From Limisphaerales bacterium (lineage in GTDB: Bacteria > Verrucomicrobiota > Verrucomicrobiia > Limisphaerales > UBA11358), in NCBI GenBank assembly GCA_003133815.1, contig PKZR01000383.1:1-6484 (forward strand): a stretch of DNA of 6,484 nt, in the 5' to 3' direction. A program made the translations under genes and the position numbers. Positions 5,930-6,484 of this stretch are shown piece by piece. The first letter of the stretch is position 1; the number at the start of each line of letters is the position of its first letter. The notes beneath the pieces are model-generated. The model saw only the letters and a list, made by a program, of their open reading frames with translations. It made no database searches and was not told the origin of the DNA.

Positions 5930-6484
5930 TTATTCTGCGCTCTGGACTTTTTTGGCGGTCTTGGAATTCAACCACTTGTCAAAATCCTTTTGGCTTTCAA
6001 CGGTCAGAAATCCGCCGGTCATGCCAGCGTGGCCGCTGCCGCACAGTTGGGCGCAATTAATTTGGTAGCGGCCGGGAATCGTCGGCGTGAACCAGCACGG
6101 AATCCGCAGACCGGGAATCGCGTCCTGACAAACACGCATCGCGATGATTTTCAAAGAATGAATCACGTCTTTTGAACTGACATAAATAATGACGGGTTTG
6201 CCGACGGGAACGTGAATTTCGTTCAAGATTTGAACATCGTCTGCGCCATTCGGGTCGGACGGGTCAACGCCAAAAACATTGGTCGAAGAGACGAATTTCA
6301 TGTCCTGCCTGCCGAAAACACCGTCCGGACCAGCGTAGCGAGCGTTCCAAGCAAATTGTTGCGCCTGGACGTAAATGACGGTTGACTTGTCGGCGGGAGG
6401 AAATTTATCCACAGCCTTCGCCCACAATGGCACGGCAATGAAAATCAGCAGCACGGCCTCGACTCCGGCCACGGCAAGTTCGAC
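5930..6484 (-). CDS. coxB: Cytochrome c oxidase subunit II, 5'-truncated
   Basis: The frame is open to the right window edge and 184 residues are visible; the first membrane helix and N-terminus lie outside. The visible part starts in the second membrane helix (about residues 2-21 of the fragment, ending PLWAKAVDKFP) and continues into the periplasmic cupredoxin domain. QAQQFAWNARYAGPDGVFG (40-58) is the aromatic electron-entry strand. DVIHSLKI (106-113) gives the first CuA ligand, His109. CAQLCGSGHAGM (144-155) supplies Cys144, Cys148, His152 and Met155, so the binuclear CuA site is complete. The residue between the cysteines, usually Glu, is Gln146; the ligand there is a backbone carbonyl, so copper binding should survive. 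The usual VKQD is VCQD (Cys119), and there is another Cys at 130. No cytochrome c domain is fused at the C-terminus. coxA is not downstream, so it is probably upstream, outside the window. Confidence 0.95.
   Translation of the reverse strand, partial: VELAVAGVEAVLLIFIAVPLWAKAVDKFPPADKSTVIYVQAQQFAWNARYAGPDGVFGRQDMKFVSSTNVFGVDPSDPNGADDVQILNEIHVPVGKPVIIYVSSKDVIHSLKIIAMRVCQDAIPGLRIPCWFTPTIPGRYQINCAQLCGSGHAGMTGGFLTVESQKDFDKWLNSKTAKKVQSAE

Noticed and set aside
1..6484. CRISPR array, insertion sequence, integrase or phage attachment site at the tRNA
   Set aside because: No regularly spaced repeats, terminal inverted repeats or transposase/integrase frames are visible, and no second copy of the tRNA 3' end occurs in the window.

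Overview
The window looks like a chromosomal segment from a Gram-negative, aerobically respiring bacterium. The large membrane/TPR protein on the left and the cytochrome oxidase style on the right most resemble Verrucomicrobiota (Pedosphaera-like). That assignment is an inference from protein style and was not tested by a search. Base composition looks moderate and even, and I saw no insertion sequence, integrase, CRISPR array or phage gene.

Layout. (1) Positions 1-2526, plus strand: the 3' part of a gene for a multi-pass membrane protein whose C-terminal third is TPR-like repeats; its N-terminus lies off the left edge. (2) 2527-2737: about 210 bases with no convincing gene, holding a possible minus-strand coding remnant and short direct repeats. 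(3) 2738-2814, plus: a complete tRNA-Arg(TCT) with encoded CCA. (4) 2858-3754, plus: a divergent dihydropteroate-synthase-like (pterin-binding fold) protein that has lost several signature residues of FolP. (5) 3749-3774: a hairpin that reads as a terminator for the minus strand. (6) 6484-3792, minus: a four-gene block in the order coxB (N-terminus off the right edge), SCO1/SenC copper chaperone, DUF420 membrane protein, EgtD-like SAM methyltransferase.

How the genes work together. CoxB carries the CuA electron-entry site of a haem-copper oxidase, SCO1 proteins help metallate CuA, and DUF420 proteins (YozB/CtaM type) are linked to oxidase maturation, so the first three minus-strand genes form a coherent oxidase-assembly block. 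The last three are joined by 4-base stop/start overlaps (ATGA between SCO1 and DUF420, GTGA between DUF420 and the methyltransferase). The GTGA overlap moves the methyltransferase start 81 bases inside the longest open frame.

The least ordinary part is the pair meeting tail to tail at 3755-3791: a FolP-like protein without the usual TPDSF and SRK motifs, and an EgtD-family methyltransferase in which the position expected to hold the imidazole-binding Glu appears to be Phe. Both look like members of known enzyme families that have changed substrate. The methyltransferase appears to be translated from the oxidase-assembly transcript. I found no clear sign of a wholly new system.
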